DNA of 64,000 nt, taken from positions 156,579 through 220,578 of the forward strand of contig DHQB01000027.1 of the NCBI GenBank assembly GCA_002410065.1, written 5' to 3'. Origin of the DNA: Bacteroidales bacterium UBA5349. GTDB lineage: Bacteria; Bacteroidota; Bacteroidia; Bacteroidales; Tenuifilaceae. Of the stretch, positions 1 to 9,279 are shown piece by piece. The notes below the pieces were generated by a model. That model saw nothing but the letters and a program-made list of their open reading frames with translations. It searched no databases and was not told the DNA's origin. Both the position numbers and the translations under genes were made by a program. Position 1 is the first letter of the stretch; every line of letters begins with the position of its first letter.

Positions 1-1525
1 TCGGGTTTTTCTTTAGCAACTCAAGAGCTTCGGCCTCAATCCTGCTCTGGTTGTCGAACATGTTCTGCTCAAAAGGAGTCCTAATAGTTTGCACATCCTT
101 TGCAACTGCCTGAAACCTTAGGTTGGCTAGGTTATCCACAAAGTCGATGGCCCATCGTGCTGATTTCTCACTGTACTCGTTAGGGTTGTATATTTTGTAG
201 GTTTCGGCAATGCTGGTATTCCCCGTGTAAATGGGAATATATGGGCTAAAGTATGGGTTGTCGAGGTAAACCCAGTAAACGCCACCAACCTCATTGGGTA
301 ACCATCCCCGGAGCTGAAGCACCATGCCGTAGTGTCCTCTGTGACGAGCCACAGGTCTGCGATAGGTTATTTTTAGGAGTTTCCGCATTTCGCTATCGGG
401 GAATGGGGTAGCCAGCGGGCTCTTGGTATATCCTCCCTTACCATCGGCAACAATCCAGGTGGGGTCAAGGGTCATGTCGTAAATTGTACCTTCATAGGTT
501 GACCGCTGAAAGGCAATAATATCTTGTACCGATAACTTTTTAACAGGTTCGAAGGAGAATGGATAAGTGGATAGAGGTTCAACAGACTGGAAATAAGGCT
601 GAATGGCTTTATAGGGGTTACTCGGATCGTACATTCTGTTGGGGAGTAACTCCTTGTTTGGACCAAATGTGTGATGGAAAAGCCAGAACCTGCTAGTGGC
701 AAACTCCACTGGGATAGGTGCATAAACCTCTTGCCAAATAAAGGGTTTTCCTGATTTTGGGTTGTACCATCCTCTATCGATTGCCTCTTGCATATAGTTT
801 TCTGAAACCATAAAATTGTCAGAAGTTGGATTAATCTCTTTAATGATGCTCCAGTTGGGAATCATGGTTACATGGTTGTCTGGTAACTTTTGGGCTGCCC
901 AAATTGCACCGGGCTTGCCACTTTCGGGAGTCCAATTAGGACCTACGCCAAAAACCTCGAACACCCAAATTTCTTCAGTATCGGCAAAAATCAAACTTTC
1001 GGAACCATCGCCACTCGAGGGTAAAAATCCGTAGGTGGTCATCAGATCTCCCACAAAACGAACCGCTTCGCTCGCTTTTTTGTAGCGTTGCAGAGCAAAT
1101 ATCATGGCCTGTTCGATGGTCATTATTTGCTTACCCGTTTCGCGGGTTACCACCAATTCTTCGCGTTGGTCCAGCGTACTCTCGGCAATGCCCAGTTGAT
1201 GCTCATTTACGTGAGAGTAGGCAGAGTGAAAGTAGGTGTAGGTTTTTTCAACCTGAGGTATATAGCCTAGCACAATGCCATTGTCGGTAAGTGCACGGTC
1301 GGCATCCTGAATGCCCCAGTAAACGGCAACTTGCTCACCGGGTTTATGGGTTTGGCCCCTTACTAACCTTATTCTGGAGTCGGGTCCGGTGTCGGTATGC
1401 GAAATTATAATCGATCCGTCGCTACTCACCTTTTTGCCTACGGCAATTACCGTGCAGGCTAGCGAGGAAGTTGCTTTAAGCAATATGGATGTGCCCATAA
1501 GCATAAGCAGAAATATTTTTCTCAT
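1..1525 (-). CDS. C69-family dipeptidase (PepD-like), 3' end outside window
   Basis: This is probably a secreted or periplasmic dipeptidase of peptidase family C69, an Ntn-hydrolase family. The reverse strand reads openly from an ATG at 1525 to the window edge, about 508 codons. A signal peptide (MRKIFLLMLMGTS...) ends just before the segment ACTVIAVGKKVSSDGS. In C69 enzymes such a Cys, exposed by cleavage, is the nucleophile. A following SHTDTGPDSR and later blocks (GSESLIFADTEEIWVFEV, GPNWTPESGKPGAIWAAQ) fit the family. A TAnnTTTG-type -7 box lies at 1569-1576. The C-terminus is missing, so full length cannot be judged. The family call rests on motif memory, not a search. Confidence 0.85.
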   Translation of the reverse strand, partial: MRKIFLLMLMGTSILLKATSSLACTVIAVGKKVSSDGSIIISHTDTGPDSRIRLVRGQTHKPGEQVAVYWGIQDADRALTDNGIVLGYIPQVEKTYTYFHSAYSHVNEHQLGIAESTLDQREELVVTRETGKQIMTIEQAMIFALQRYKKASEAVRFVGDLMTTYGFLPSSGDGSESLIFADTEEIWVFEVFGVGPNWTPESGKPGAIWAAQKLPDNHVTMIPNWSIIKEINPTSDNFMVSENYMQEAIDRGWYNPKSGKPFIWQEVYAPIPVEFATSRFWLFHHTFGPNKELLPNRMYDPSNPYKAIQPYFQSVEPLSTYPFSFEPVKKLSVQDIIAFQRSTYEGTIYDMTLDPTWIVADGKGGYTKSPLATPFPDSEMRKLLKITYRRPVARHRGHYGMVLQLRGWLPNEVGGVYWVYLDNPYFSPYIPIYTGNTSIAETYKIYNPNEYSEKSARWAIDFVDNLANLRFQAVAKDVQTIRTPFEQNMFDNQSRIEAEALELLKKNP

Positions 1526-1568
1526 GGTAAACTCTTTTAGTGAATATTCCCTTGTTGTTTATTTTTAG

Positions 1569-1576
1569 CAAAAATA
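1569..1576 (-). promoter_or_regulatory. -7 box upstream of the C69 dipeptidase gene
   Basis: The reverse strand reads TATTTTTG, matching the Bacteroidota -7 consensus TAnnTTTG, about 45 bases before the dipeptidase ATG. I see no TTG at the usual -33 spacing, so the call is tentative. Confidence 0.35.
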
Positions 1577-1715
1577 ACAACTTTAATTGTTTAGTAATTA
1601 TGCACAGTAATTCAATTCAACATTCGGATAGAATAGAAAAAATGAACTTAAGGGAAACTTTTGAATTATAACGATAAAACATATTTTCTATAGTTATTGC
1701 TGATAATCAATACTC

Positions 1716-2891
1716 TTAGCTAACCTTGCGTGGTGGTGTAACCTCTTTGGTACGGTCGAACATGTAGCGGAGCGTAACATGTGTTTTGCGCACCTTTGCC
1801 CCAATTTGCTCAACCACCTTGCGCATGGCGGGGTTAAAGTCGCCTATCCAATTCATCTCAATCTCCTTGTAGGGGTAGTTGTCGCTAAGCGCCCAGTTGG
1901 CAAAGCCTTTAATTAGCGCGCCCTCAACTCCCTTTCCCTGATGCTGTGGGATTATGCCAAAAACAATTCCAAGTGCTTTTGTACACACCTTTTTAACCTT
2001 AAGGAGATACATCATTTTAAGTTTACCCAAAAGGTTGAAGTTGCCGTTTAGGTGTTTTATCACTTGGTTTAACTCGGGTACCATAATCAGAAATCCGATG
2101 GGTTCATCGTTGAAGTATGCAAATTGCATTAGTCTTTCGTCGAGTATGGGTTTTATTTCGTTTAGCATAATCATGGCTTGCGGTTTGGTCATCTTACCAA
2201 CACCAGTATACCTTCCCCAAGCTTTGTTGTAAATTGTAACAAAATCATCGGCAAATTTGTTAAGCGATTTTTTTGAAATACACCTAATCTGGTAATCAGG
2301 GTTTTTGGCTATGCGCTGTGCTTTTTCCCATATTATCGGATTCACATATTTATCGGTAACCGGCAGGTGATAGGTGTATTGGTAAAAATAGGGTTTAAAT
2401 CCATAGGCATCAAAAAGGCTTTTGTAGTAGCTATGGTGGTAGTCCATGCAGTAGTTGGGTGGGTAGAACCCGTCGATAAGCAAACCCCACCAGCGGTCGC
2501 GTTCACCAAAGTTTATGGGTCCATCCATAGCCTCCATTCCACGTTGGGCAAGCCAATTTTTACAGGCATCAAACAGGGTGTTTGCTGCTTCAGGTTCATC
2601 TATGCATTCAAAAAAGCCCATTCCACCTGTGGGCTGCTCGTTAGCCTTTGCTATTTTACTATCAATAAAAGCGGCAACCCGACCAACACACTTAGCCTTT
2701 TCATCCTTTAAAATCCAGCGAATTGCTTCTCCGTGCCTAAAGCGCTTGTTCTTCTTAGGGTCAAAAATGCTTTCAATATCATTATCCAAGGGTCTTATCC
2801 AATTCAAATCATTTTTGTAGATAGAGACTGGAACAAGAAGGAAATCACGCTCTGCTTTTTTACTATTTACCTCGATAAGAGAGTATTTCAT
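1716..2891 (-). CDS. GNAT-superfamily-like protein (YghO type)
   Basis: This 391-residue cytoplasmic protein has no signal peptide. The N-terminal third has the charged segment FDPKKNKRFRHGEAIRW. The C-terminal half looks like an acyl-CoA N-acyltransferase fold: a strand-rich segment with EPIGFLIMVPELNQ, then GIIPQHQGKGVEGALIKGF, which resembles the acetyl-CoA pyrophosphate loop (Q/RxxGxG/A), then EMNWIGDFNPAMRKVVEQIGAK near the end. Large proteins of this kind are annotated as YghO-like or GNAT in many Bacteroidota. The substrate is unknown. It is monocistronic, divergent from nothing nearby and followed by a non-coding gap. The fold is inferred from the loop pattern. Confidence 0.65.
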   Translation of the reverse strand: MKYSLIEVNSKKAERDFLLVPVSIYKNDLNWIRPLDNDIESIFDPKKNKRFRHGEAIRWILKDEKAKCVGRVAAFIDSKIAKANEQPTGGMGFFECIDEPEAANTLFDACKNWLAQRGMEAMDGPINFGERDRWWGLLIDGFYPPNYCMDYHHSYYKSLFDAYGFKPYFYQYTYHLPVTDKYVNPIIWEKAQRIAKNPDYQIRCISKKSLNKFADDFVTIYNKAWGRYTGVGKMTKPQAMIMLNEIKPILDERLMQFAYFNDEPIGFLIMVPELNQVIKHLNGNFNLLGKLKMMYLLKVKKVCTKALGIVFGIIPQHQGKGVEGALIKGFANWALSDNYPYKEIEMNWIGDFNPAMRKVVEQIGAKVRKTHVTLRYMFDRTKEVTPPRKVS

Positions 2892-3128
2892 AGTAGTTAC
2901 TATTTTAAGTAAACGTAAGGTTTGTGCGCTAAAGTTAACAAATTAGATAGTATGAACCCCAAGGAGTGGATAGTGCAAAGCTAAAAACAACAAGGATAGT
3001 ATGTGGTTTTGTAAAGAATAGCTTCTACAAATCGGTGTGTGGTTTAGTTAAGAGCGCAAGTTGCAGTTTGATTTAATGGTGCGTAAGGCTTTCTCAAGAA
3101 GATTTAAAGAATATTTTGTTAATCAGTT

Positions 3129-3265
3129 TTAATTTGTTCTGGGCTGATTTGTTGAGGAGGGTTTGATGGATTTTATAATTTTTTTCAAAGCGGAGGCTTC
3201 CTCTTTTTTGGCTTCAATGAGTTGTTTTAATTTCTCGTCAAAGGATTTTCTTTTTTCTTACTCAT
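3129..3265 (-). pseudogene. Small lysine-rich ORF broken by a frameshift at an A-run
   Basis: On the reverse strand an ATG at 3265 begins MSKKKEN and reaches a stop after a few codons. Another frame is open from about 3257 to the stop at 3129 and encodes a charged helix-like peptide (SFDEKLKQLIEAKKEEASALKK...). The two frames meet at a run of As (reverse strand AAGAAAAAAGAAAA). A one-base indel there would join them into one protein of about 45 residues. It may be a real frameshift mutation, a sequencing indel in a homopolymer, or a chance ORF. I do not recognise the product. Confidence 0.35.
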
Positions 3266-3306
3266 TTCCCACCAATTTTATTATTGATGACAAATAAACC
3301 TCTTAT

Positions 3307-3522
3307 TTACAAAGTATATAAAGCTAGTTCGGTGGGAAGCTCTAAGTCCTTAGTTCTCATCCTGTAGCTCAGGGCAAGGTAGATTTCTATTTTACGATTA
3401 ACGTCATGCGCCAGATCTAATTCAAGGTATAAACTATCACTAACTGCATCGGGTTGTGAAAGTGAAACCCCTGTGGGAAAGAATCCCAGAAAGAAAAGAA
3501 GAAGAAGGGTGTATGCATTCAT
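3307..3522 (-). pseudogene. Truncated N-terminus of a secreted TPR-type protein or sensor kinase
   Basis: The 71 codons encode a clear signal peptide (MNAYTLLLLFFLGFFPTGVSLS) and then a helical segment (SDSLYLELDLAHDVNRKIEI) typical of the first tetratricopeptide helices in Bacteroidota sensor kinases. It stops after LPTELALYTL, where an intact gene would continue. Nothing downstream continues the reading frame as TPR or kinase sequence. The most economical reading is a remnant of a deleted gene. It could instead be a short secreted peptide, so confidence is limited. Confidence 0.4.
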
Positions 3523-3830
3523 TGGCTAACCAAGATTCATCTATTTTGCAAAAATTACATATAAAATCCACTTAACATAGTTTTAAGGAAGTTTTCATAC
3601 AATTAATAGACGTTTTTACCACACTATTAACATTTGTAGTTAACAGATTCATTGTCCCCTTTTTAATGGCCTTGATTTTATTCTCTCCAATTGTAATTAT
3701 GAGGGAGTTGGAAAGTAAATTATAAATAACAGCACTTTCCTTATTAGTAATATCTGTCAGCGGATAATTTTGTACTCAGATGGAAAGTGTTTTTTTATGC
3801 AAGGCTTGTTGCAAATGGTTCGGTCTAAAA

Positions 3831-4517
3831 CTATTTGTTTCGTAGTCTTAAAATAGCTTCGGCAATTCCTATATCTACAGGCGTAGTAACCTTGATGTTC
3901 TCCTTTTCACCCTCAATAATGTGTATTATTTCGCCTCCCATTTCAGCAACAGATGCATCATCGGTAAAAACTTCGATCCATTTGGTCTGGTAGTGATTAG
4001 CTAAGCCAATAAGATCGAAAACTTGGGGAGTTTGAACTAGCCAAAATTCTTTTCTATCGCAAGAATGGTTTTGGGCAAAGGTTCCTTGCCTTATGGAGTC
4101 GTGAGGGTTGATTGCAGGGATAGCGTTGCCGTGTTTTTGGGCAGAATCTATGCACTTGCCAATTAGGGCTTGTGTAACCAATGGTCTAACCCCATCGTGA
4201 ATTGCAACTAGCCCACTTTTGCCCTTAAGGGCATTTAGGCCATTTTTTACCGAGTGATATCGGGTTTCACCACCCTTAACAAGGGTATGGCTTACCCTGA
4301 AATGGTGGGTTATGCATAAATTTTGCCAGTAATTGTGGTAGTCGGGATGCATTACTAGAACAATCCCACTGAAAAGGTTTGATTTTTGAAATACATTAAG
4401 CGTATGCATAAGTATTGGTAATCCGCTAAGCTCAAGGAACTGCTTGGGGAGATCTCCTCCCATTCGTATACCCGAACCTCCGGCTACAATTACTGCATAG
4501 TTAAGCGTCAACTTCAT
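3831..4517 (-). CDS. ispD: 2-C-methyl-D-erythritol 4-phosphate cytidylyltransferase
   Basis: IspD transfers CMP from CTP to MEP, the third step of the non-mevalonate isoprenoid pathway, in the cytoplasm. At 228 residues it has the usual family length. The nucleotide-binding loop near residues 10-27 reads VAGGSGIRMGGDLPKQF, matching the family pattern AxGxGxRMGxxxPKQF. The HDGVRPLV block near residue 105 and a terminal ENIKVTTPVDIGIAEAIL segment also fit. The ATG at 4517 lies 17 bases inside the end of lspA, so the two genes overlap and are probably translationally coupled. The C-terminus ends normally, with no fused IspF. Confidence 0.95.
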   Translation of the reverse strand: MKLTLNYAVIVAGGSGIRMGGDLPKQFLELSGLPILMHTLNVFQKSNLFSGIVLVMHPDYHNYWQNLCITHHFRVSHTLVKGGETRYHSVKNGLNALKGKSGLVAIHDGVRPLVTQALIGKCIDSAQKHGNAIPAINPHDSIRQGTFAQNHSCDRKEFWLVQTPQVFDLIGLANHYQTKWIEVFTDDASVAEMGGEIIHIIEGEKENIKVTTPVDIGIAEAILRLRNK

Positions 4518-5127
4518 CGTTTTTTTTAAAAATCTCTTTACGTTGGAACAATATTAGGTAAAGCACACCCGTTGTAATTGCTGAATCGGCAATATTGAAA
4601 ACGGGTCTAAAAAAGATAAGCTGATCGCCACCAAGCCAAGGTATCCATTGGGGCCAGGTTGCATTAATAATTGGAAAATAGAGCATATCCACTACTTTTC
4701 CGTGCAGAAATGAGCCATATGCCCCCTCAGGAGGAAGAAATGTGGCAGGGTTTGCAAAACCCGATTCGCTAAAGATCATCCCATAAAAAGCACTATCGAT
4801 TATGTTGCCTAGTGCACCTGCCATGATAAGTGAAACTCCAAGAATAACCCCAGTAGGCATTTTTTGCTTAATAAGCCATGAAATGTAAAAACCAATCATA
4901 ACAACAGCGGCAATACGAAAAAGGCTTAGGAAGAGTTTGCCGTAATTGCCCCAGAACTCAAGACCAAAGGCCATTCCGTTATTCTCAGTGAAATGGATCC
5001 GAAACCAGTTTCCAATTATATTGTACTCTGCACCCATGGGCATGCTTAGCTTAACCCAGAACTTAAATGCCTGATCTACAACTAGAATTAGAACTATTAG
5101 TAGTATGGATTTGTTGCGTAGCGACAT
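4501..5127 (-). CDS. lspA: Lipoprotein signal peptidase (signal peptidase II)
   Basis: LspA is an inner-membrane aspartyl protease that cleaves prolipoprotein signal peptides after lipid modification. Several proteins in this window (DUF4296 protein, coiled-coil lipoprotein) are likely substrates. It is 208 residues with four hydrophobic segments. The two catalytic Asp are visible: D111 in GALGNIIDSAFYG and D181 in FNIADSAI. A periplasmic insertion of about 50 residues between them (SESGFANPATF... to ...WIPWLGGDQ) makes it longer than the 160-170-residue proteobacterial enzyme, which is usual in Bacteroidota. It overlaps ispD by 17 bases and lies downstream of a hairpin that separates it from the DksA-like gene. 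Confidence 0.95.
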   Translation of the reverse strand: MSLRNKSILLIVLILVVDQAFKFWVKLSMPMGAEYNIIGNWFRIHFTENNGMAFGLEFWGNYGKLFLSLFRIAAVVMIGFYISWLIKQKMPTGVILGVSLIMAGALGNIIDSAFYGMIFSESGFANPATFLPPEGAYGSFLHGKVVDMLYFPIINATWPQWIPWLGGDQLIFFRPVFNIADSAITTGVLYLILFQRKEIFKKNDEVDA

Positions 5128-5162
5128 ACTTGTAGAATTATTAATAAGCTACAAAAATAAAG

Positions 5163-5188
5163 AAAAGTGGCAAATGCTTGCCACTTTT
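5163..5188 (-). terminator. Hairpin between the DksA-like gene and lspA
   Basis: An 11-bp perfect inverted repeat (arms AAAAGTGGCAA and TTGCCACTTTT) with a 4-base loop has T-runs on both sides, so it could terminate in either direction. It lies just after the stop of the DksA/TraR-like gene (reading leftward) and before the lspA start. It probably ends most ileS/dksA-like transcripts. Confidence 0.7.
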
Positions 5189-5211
5189 TTAAATATACAG
5201 TTGTACAAAGT

Positions 5212-5589
5212 TTACTTCTGCCTATTTTTTGCCTCAACGCTAAGCGTTGCATGAGGAACCACGCGTAATCTTTCTTTATCGATCAGTACGCCCGTTTCGC
5301 GGCAAACACCGTAACTTTTGTTCTCAATTCGAACTAAAGCAGCTTCAAGGTGCTGAATAAACTTAATTTGCCTTTGGGCAAGTTTACCAGCCTCTTCCTT
5401 TGATAAGGTTGCAGCACCCTCTTCAAGTACTTTGAATGTGGGCGACGTATCTTGAGTATCGTTGCTCTCGCTCATGGTAATGGCACTTTTTAGTGTTTCG
5501 TAATCATCTCGTGCCTTTTCGAGCTTTTGCAGAATAATTTCTTTGAATTCTACAAGCTCATCATCGGAGTACCTCGTCTTTTCAGCCAT
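5212..5589 (-). CDS. DksA/TraR-family protein with degenerate zinc finger
   Basis: The 125-residue protein has the DksA/TraR plan: an N-terminal charged coiled coil (residues 8-90) and a C-terminal zinc-finger-like region containing YGVCRETGVLIDKERLRVVP and HATLSVEA. Family members that bind the RNA polymerase secondary channel usually carry four Cys (CxxC...CxxC). Here only C96 remains. The second position is T99, and the final pair is S117 and A120. The fold motif GxLIxxERLxxxPxATL is intact, so the protein probably folds without metal. It sits between ileS and lspA, an order I recall from other Bacteroidota. Its role in transcription is inferred only from family. Confidence 0.85.
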   Translation of the reverse strand: MAEKTRYSDDELVEFKEIILQKLEKARDDYETLKSAITMSESNDTQDTSPTFKVLEEGAATLSKEEAGKLAQRQIKFIQHLEAALVRIENKSYGVCRETGVLIDKERLRVVPHATLSVEAKNRQK

Positions 5590-5647
5590 AGCGCGTAAAT
5601 ATTATTTTCTCTAAAAATAGTAATAAACGTTTAATAAACAAACACTA

Positions 5648-8600
5648 CTAATCAATCTTTTCTACTTTAATTGATGTAAATAGGTCAGTATCAATCTCGA
5701 TATTTGCAGCCTCCCCATTGGGCATTTCATCTAAAAGGCAGATGCTGCGTGCCAATGTTTGGCTGGCGATATACTCCTTATGCTCCTCAATGGCCTGGTT
5801 AATGGCCTGATGCTTGAGTATGCTTATTTTAACCTTATCGGTTACATCGAAACCAGCATCTTTTCGTAGATTTTGAATTCTATTGATAAACTCTCGGGCA
5901 ATTCCTTCGCTCTTAAGCACATCGGTAATTGTAATGTCGAGTGCTACGGTGAGTTTGTCCTCGTTTGCAACAAGCCAACCTGGAATATCCTCGGAGAAAA
6001 TCTCAACATCTTCAAGTTCAACACTTTGCAAATTGCCGTCTATATTAATATTGAAAATTCCATCACGTTCAAGAGCAGCAATTTCGCTTTGCGACATACC
6101 GTTAATAGCTGCCGATACTGCCTTCATAGACTTTCCAAAGCGTGGTCCAAGGGTTTTAAAGTTGGGCTTTATTTTTTTAACTAGCACCCCTTCAGTATCA
6201 TCAAGATACTGGAGTTCCTTAACGTTTACCTCGGATAGGATAAGGTGCTCAACATGTTGAAGTTGGCGTTTGAAATTATCGTTGAGCACAGGAACCATCA
6301 TTTTGCTAAGTGGTTGCCTTACCTTGATGTTTACCTTACGCCTAAGGCCAAGCACCATCGACGAAAAGAGTTGGGCAATCTTCATTCGTTCCTCCAAATC
6401 CTTGTCGATTAACTTACTATCTTCCTTTGGAAAGTGAGAGAGATGAATGCTATCAACGCTATGGCGATTGGTTATAGCACCCAAATCGGCAAAGAGTTGA
6501 TCTGTATAGAAAGGTGCAATTGGTGCTGCTAGCATAGCTACAGTTTCCAAGCAGGAGTATAGCGTTTGGTAGGCAGCTATTTTATCGGTATTGTACTCGC
6601 CACCCCAGAAACGTTTACGGTTAAGCCTTACATACCAGTTACTAAGATTTTCAATTACAAAATCCTGAATAGCCCTACCAGCACGGGTTGGCTCGTAGTT
6701 TTCGTAGGCATCCTTAACCTCAATGATTAGCGAATTGAGCAACGAAATTACCCAGCGATCAATCTCTTGTCTTTGCTCAATGGGCACTTCGGGTTCAGTG
6801 TACTTAAATCCATCAACATTGGCATAGAGCGCAAAAAATGAATAGGTATTGTACAAGGTACCAAAAAACTTACGTTTAACCTCGTCAATGCCATCCAAAT
6901 CAAACTTGAGGTTATCCCAAGGTTGGGAGTTTGTAATCATGTACCAACGCAATGGGTCAGAACCGTGATTCTCGATAACCTCAAACGGATCAACAGCATT
7001 ACCAAGACGTTTGCTCATCTTGTTCCCGTTTTTGTCGAGAACCAAACCATTTGAAATAATATTTTTAAATGCTACCGAATCAAATAGCATGGTTGACAGA
7101 GCATGAAGCGTAAAGAACCATCCGCGAGTCTGATCAACTCCCTCAGCAATAAAATCGGCAGGGAAATCTTGTTTAAATCGTTCCTGGTTCTCAAATGGAT
7201 AGTGTAGCTGGGCATAGGGCATTGCACCGGAATCAAACCAAACGTCAATTAGGTCGGGCTCTCTAAACATCTTCTCTCCGTTTTCGGAAACCAGGATAAT
7301 GTCGTCAACAAATGGCCTATGCAAATCGAATTTGCTATAGTTCTCCTTTGTATTATCGCCTTTTATAAAATCTTTTAACCAATTGTTGGTCATGAATCCA
7401 GCCTTAACGGCTTTTTCGCACTCCTGCTTTAATTCATCAACTGAACCAACACACTTGAGTTCAGTCCGATCTTCTGTTGCCCAAATAGGCAATGGCGTTC
7501 CCCAAAAGCGTGAACGTGAAAGGTTCCAATCTACCAGATTCTCGAGCCATTTACCAAACCTCCCTGTACCGGTGCTGGCAGGTTTCCAGTTTATGGTTGA
7601 GTTTAGCTCAAGCAAACGTTCCTTAACGGCAGTTGTACGAATAAACCAGCTATCAAGCGGATAGTAAAGTATTGGCTTATCGGTTCGCCAGCAATGGGGG
7701 TAGTTATGTGTGTACTTTTCAATTTTAAACGCTCTGCCCTCTTTTTTAAGCCAAACGCAAAGATCAACGTCAAGGCTGGTGCCATCGGCCGGAGGGTTGG
7801 GGTTGTAATCGTTTTTTACAAAGCAACCTGCAAACTCGCTGTAAAGGTCAATGTTTACATTGCTTGCTACAAAGTCGGGATCGAGATTATCAATTGTAAA
7901 AAACTTCCCCGTTTTATCAACCATTGGTTCTGGATTGCCCAATTTGTTGATTAAAATTAGGGGAGTAATTCCGGCAACTTTAGCCACGCGGTCATCGTCG
8001 GCACCAAAGGTCGGAGCAATATGAACAACCCCTGTACCATCCTCGGTGGTTACGTAATCGCCAGCAATAATCCGAAAGGCATCACCATTGGGTTTTACGA
8101 ATGGGAATAGCTGCTCATAATTAACCCCTATCAAATCGGAGCCACTATGTTCGGATAGTATTTTAAACGGTGTTTTTTTGTCGCCTGCCTTGTACTCGTC
8201 AAAAGTTAACGAAGCGTTTTCGGGGCTAAAGTATTGGTTTAGCAAATCTTTGGCAAGGATAACGGTAATTGGATCGCCGCTATAGGGATTGAAGGTGAGC
8301 ACCCTAATGTATTTAATTTTTGGCCCAACGGCTAATGCGGTGTTCGATGGCAGAGTCCATGGGGTGGTTGTCCATGCAAGTACAAACACATCGGTACTGG
8401 TATCGCCAAAAAGGAATTCGGATGCACTATTGCGCTTAACCTTAAATTGCGAAACAACGGTAGTATCCTTAACATCGCGGTAGCAACCAGGTTGGTTTAG
8501 CTCGTGTGTGCTTAGCCCAGTGCCAGCTGCAGGAGAGTAGGGTTGTATGGTTTTTCCCTTGTAAAGCAAACCTTTGGTGTAGAGCTCCTTTAGCAAATAC

Positions 8601-9085
8601 CAAAGGGTTTCGATATAACGGTTATCGTAGGTGATGTAAGGATCGTCCATATCAACCCAATAACCCATTTTTTGGGTAAGATCTTCCCATAAATCGGTAT
8701 ACTTCATAACCTCTTTGCGGCAGGTTTCGTTGTATTGTTCAACGGTTATAGACTTACCAATATCCTCTTTGGTTATGCCCAGAAGTTTTTCAACTCCAAG
8801 CTCAACGGGCAGTCCATGGGTATCCCATCCTGCCTTACGGTGAACCTGAAAGCCTTGTTGAGTTTTATATCTACAGAAAATATCTTTAATGGCTCTTGCC
8901 ATAACATGATGAATACCCGGGATTCCATTTGCAGAGGGTGGACCCTCGTAAAACACAAATGTTGGCTGTCCTTGGCGAGAGCTCATGCTCTTTTCAAACG
9001 TATTGTTTTTTTCCCAGCGCTTAAGTACATCTTTATTTACCTGAGAGAGATTTAATCCTTTGTACTCTTTAAATTTCGCTTTCAC
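5648..9085 (-). CDS. ileS: Isoleucyl-tRNA synthetase
   Basis: This class I synthetase charges tRNA-Ile and edits mischarged valine. It is 1145 residues, the longer form common in Bacteroidota. The HIGH-like motif is GIHH at residues 57-60, in a PPSANGIPG context. The CP1 editing region contains AWTTTPWTLPSN and GTGVVHIAPTFGADD. The catalytic KMSKR loop is near residue 690 (NKMSKRLGNAVDPF). An anticodon-binding domain with WYVRLNRKRFW follows, and there is no C-terminal zinc finger. No ATG lies near the N-terminus: the reading starts at a GTG at 9085, the first residues being KAKFKEYKGLNL. A well-formed -33/-7 promoter lies about 90 bases upstream. Confidence 0.97.
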   Translation of the reverse strand: MKAKFKEYKGLNLSQVNKDVLKRWEKNNTFEKSMSSRQGQPTFVFYEGPPSANGIPGIHHVMARAIKDIFCRYKTQQGFQVHRKAGWDTHGLPVELGVEKLLGITKEDIGKSITVEQYNETCRKEVMKYTDLWEDLTQKMGYWVDMDDPYITYDNRYIETLWYLLKELYTKGLLYKGKTIQPYSPAAGTGLSTHELNQPGCYRDVKDTTVVSQFKVKRNSASEFLFGDTSTDVFVLAWTTTPWTLPSNTALAVGPKIKYIRVLTFNPYSGDPITVILAKDLLNQYFSPENASLTFDEYKAGDKKTPFKILSEHSGSDLIGVNYEQLFPFVKPNGDAFRIIAGDYVTTEDGTGVVHIAPTFGADDDRVAKVAGITPLILINKLGNPEPMVDKTGKFFTIDNLDPDFVASNVNIDLYSEFAGCFVKNDYNPNPPADGTSLDVDLCVWLKKEGRAFKIEKYTHNYPHCWRTDKPILYYPLDSWFIRTTAVKERLLELNSTINWKPASTGTGRFGKWLENLVDWNLSRSRFWGTPLPIWATEDRTELKCVGSVDELKQECEKAVKAGFMTNNWLKDFIKGDNTKENYSKFDLHRPFVDDIILVSENGEKMFREPDLIDVWFDSGAMPYAQLHYPFENQERFKQDFPADFIAEGVDQTRGWFFTLHALSTMLFDSVAFKNIISNGLVLDKNGNKMSKRLGNAVDPFEVIENHGSDPLRWYMITNSQPWDNLKFDLDGIDEVKRKFFGTLYNTYSFFALYANVDGFKYTEPEVPIEQRQEIDRWVISLLNSLIIEVKDAYENYEPTRAGRAIQDFVIENLSNWYVRLNRKRFWGGEYNTDKIAAYQTLYSCLETVAMLAAPIAPFYTDQLFADLGAITNRHSVDSIHLSHFPKEDSKLIDKDLEERMKIAQLFSSMVLGLRRKVNIKVRQPLSKMMVPVLNDNFKRQLQHVEHLILSEVNVKELQYLDDTEGVLVKKIKPNFKTLGPRFGKSMKAVSAAINGMSQSEIAALERDGIFNINIDGNLQSVELEDVEIFSEDIPGWLVANEDKLTVALDITITDVLKSEGIAREFINRIQNLRKDAGFDVTDKVKISILKHQAINQAIEEHKEYIASQTLARSICLLDEMPNGEAANIEIDTDLFTSIKVEKID

Positions 9086-9172
9086 TTTATTTATGGTTTC
9101 ATTAAAAACATATAGAAATAACTAGCAGTAACTGTAGGACTTACCAAACAGGTTGCCTCAACTAAAATCCCA

Positions 9173-9202
9173 CAAAGATAGGTTACTACGCAATAAAAAC
9201 AA
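9173..9202 (-). promoter_or_regulatory. Bacteroidota-type promoter of ileS
   Basis: On the reverse strand a TTG (9200-9202) is followed after 19 bases by TATCTTTG (9173-9180). This fits the Bacteroidota consensus TTG-N19-TAnnTTTG. Transcription would begin near 9166, about 80 bases before the ileS GTG. Confidence 0.6.
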
Positions 9203-9279
9203 ATCGTTTTTTTATGTTTGTACCCTCTTTTTGTATTACTACAGCAATGGGTTCATTTTGCAGATAAATTTTAAAAAAT

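Larger units (their letters stand above)
2892..3830. other. Gene-poor, decayed stretch
   Basis: These 940 bases lie between the GNAT-like gene and ispD and hold no intact gene of normal length. There are two leftward remnants, described separately: a frameshifted small ORF (3129-3265) and a 71-codon signal-peptide ORF that stops early (3307-3522). The 308 bases from 3523 to 3830 show only AT-rich sequence with no clear hairpin, RNA gene or promoter. Confidence 0.5.
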
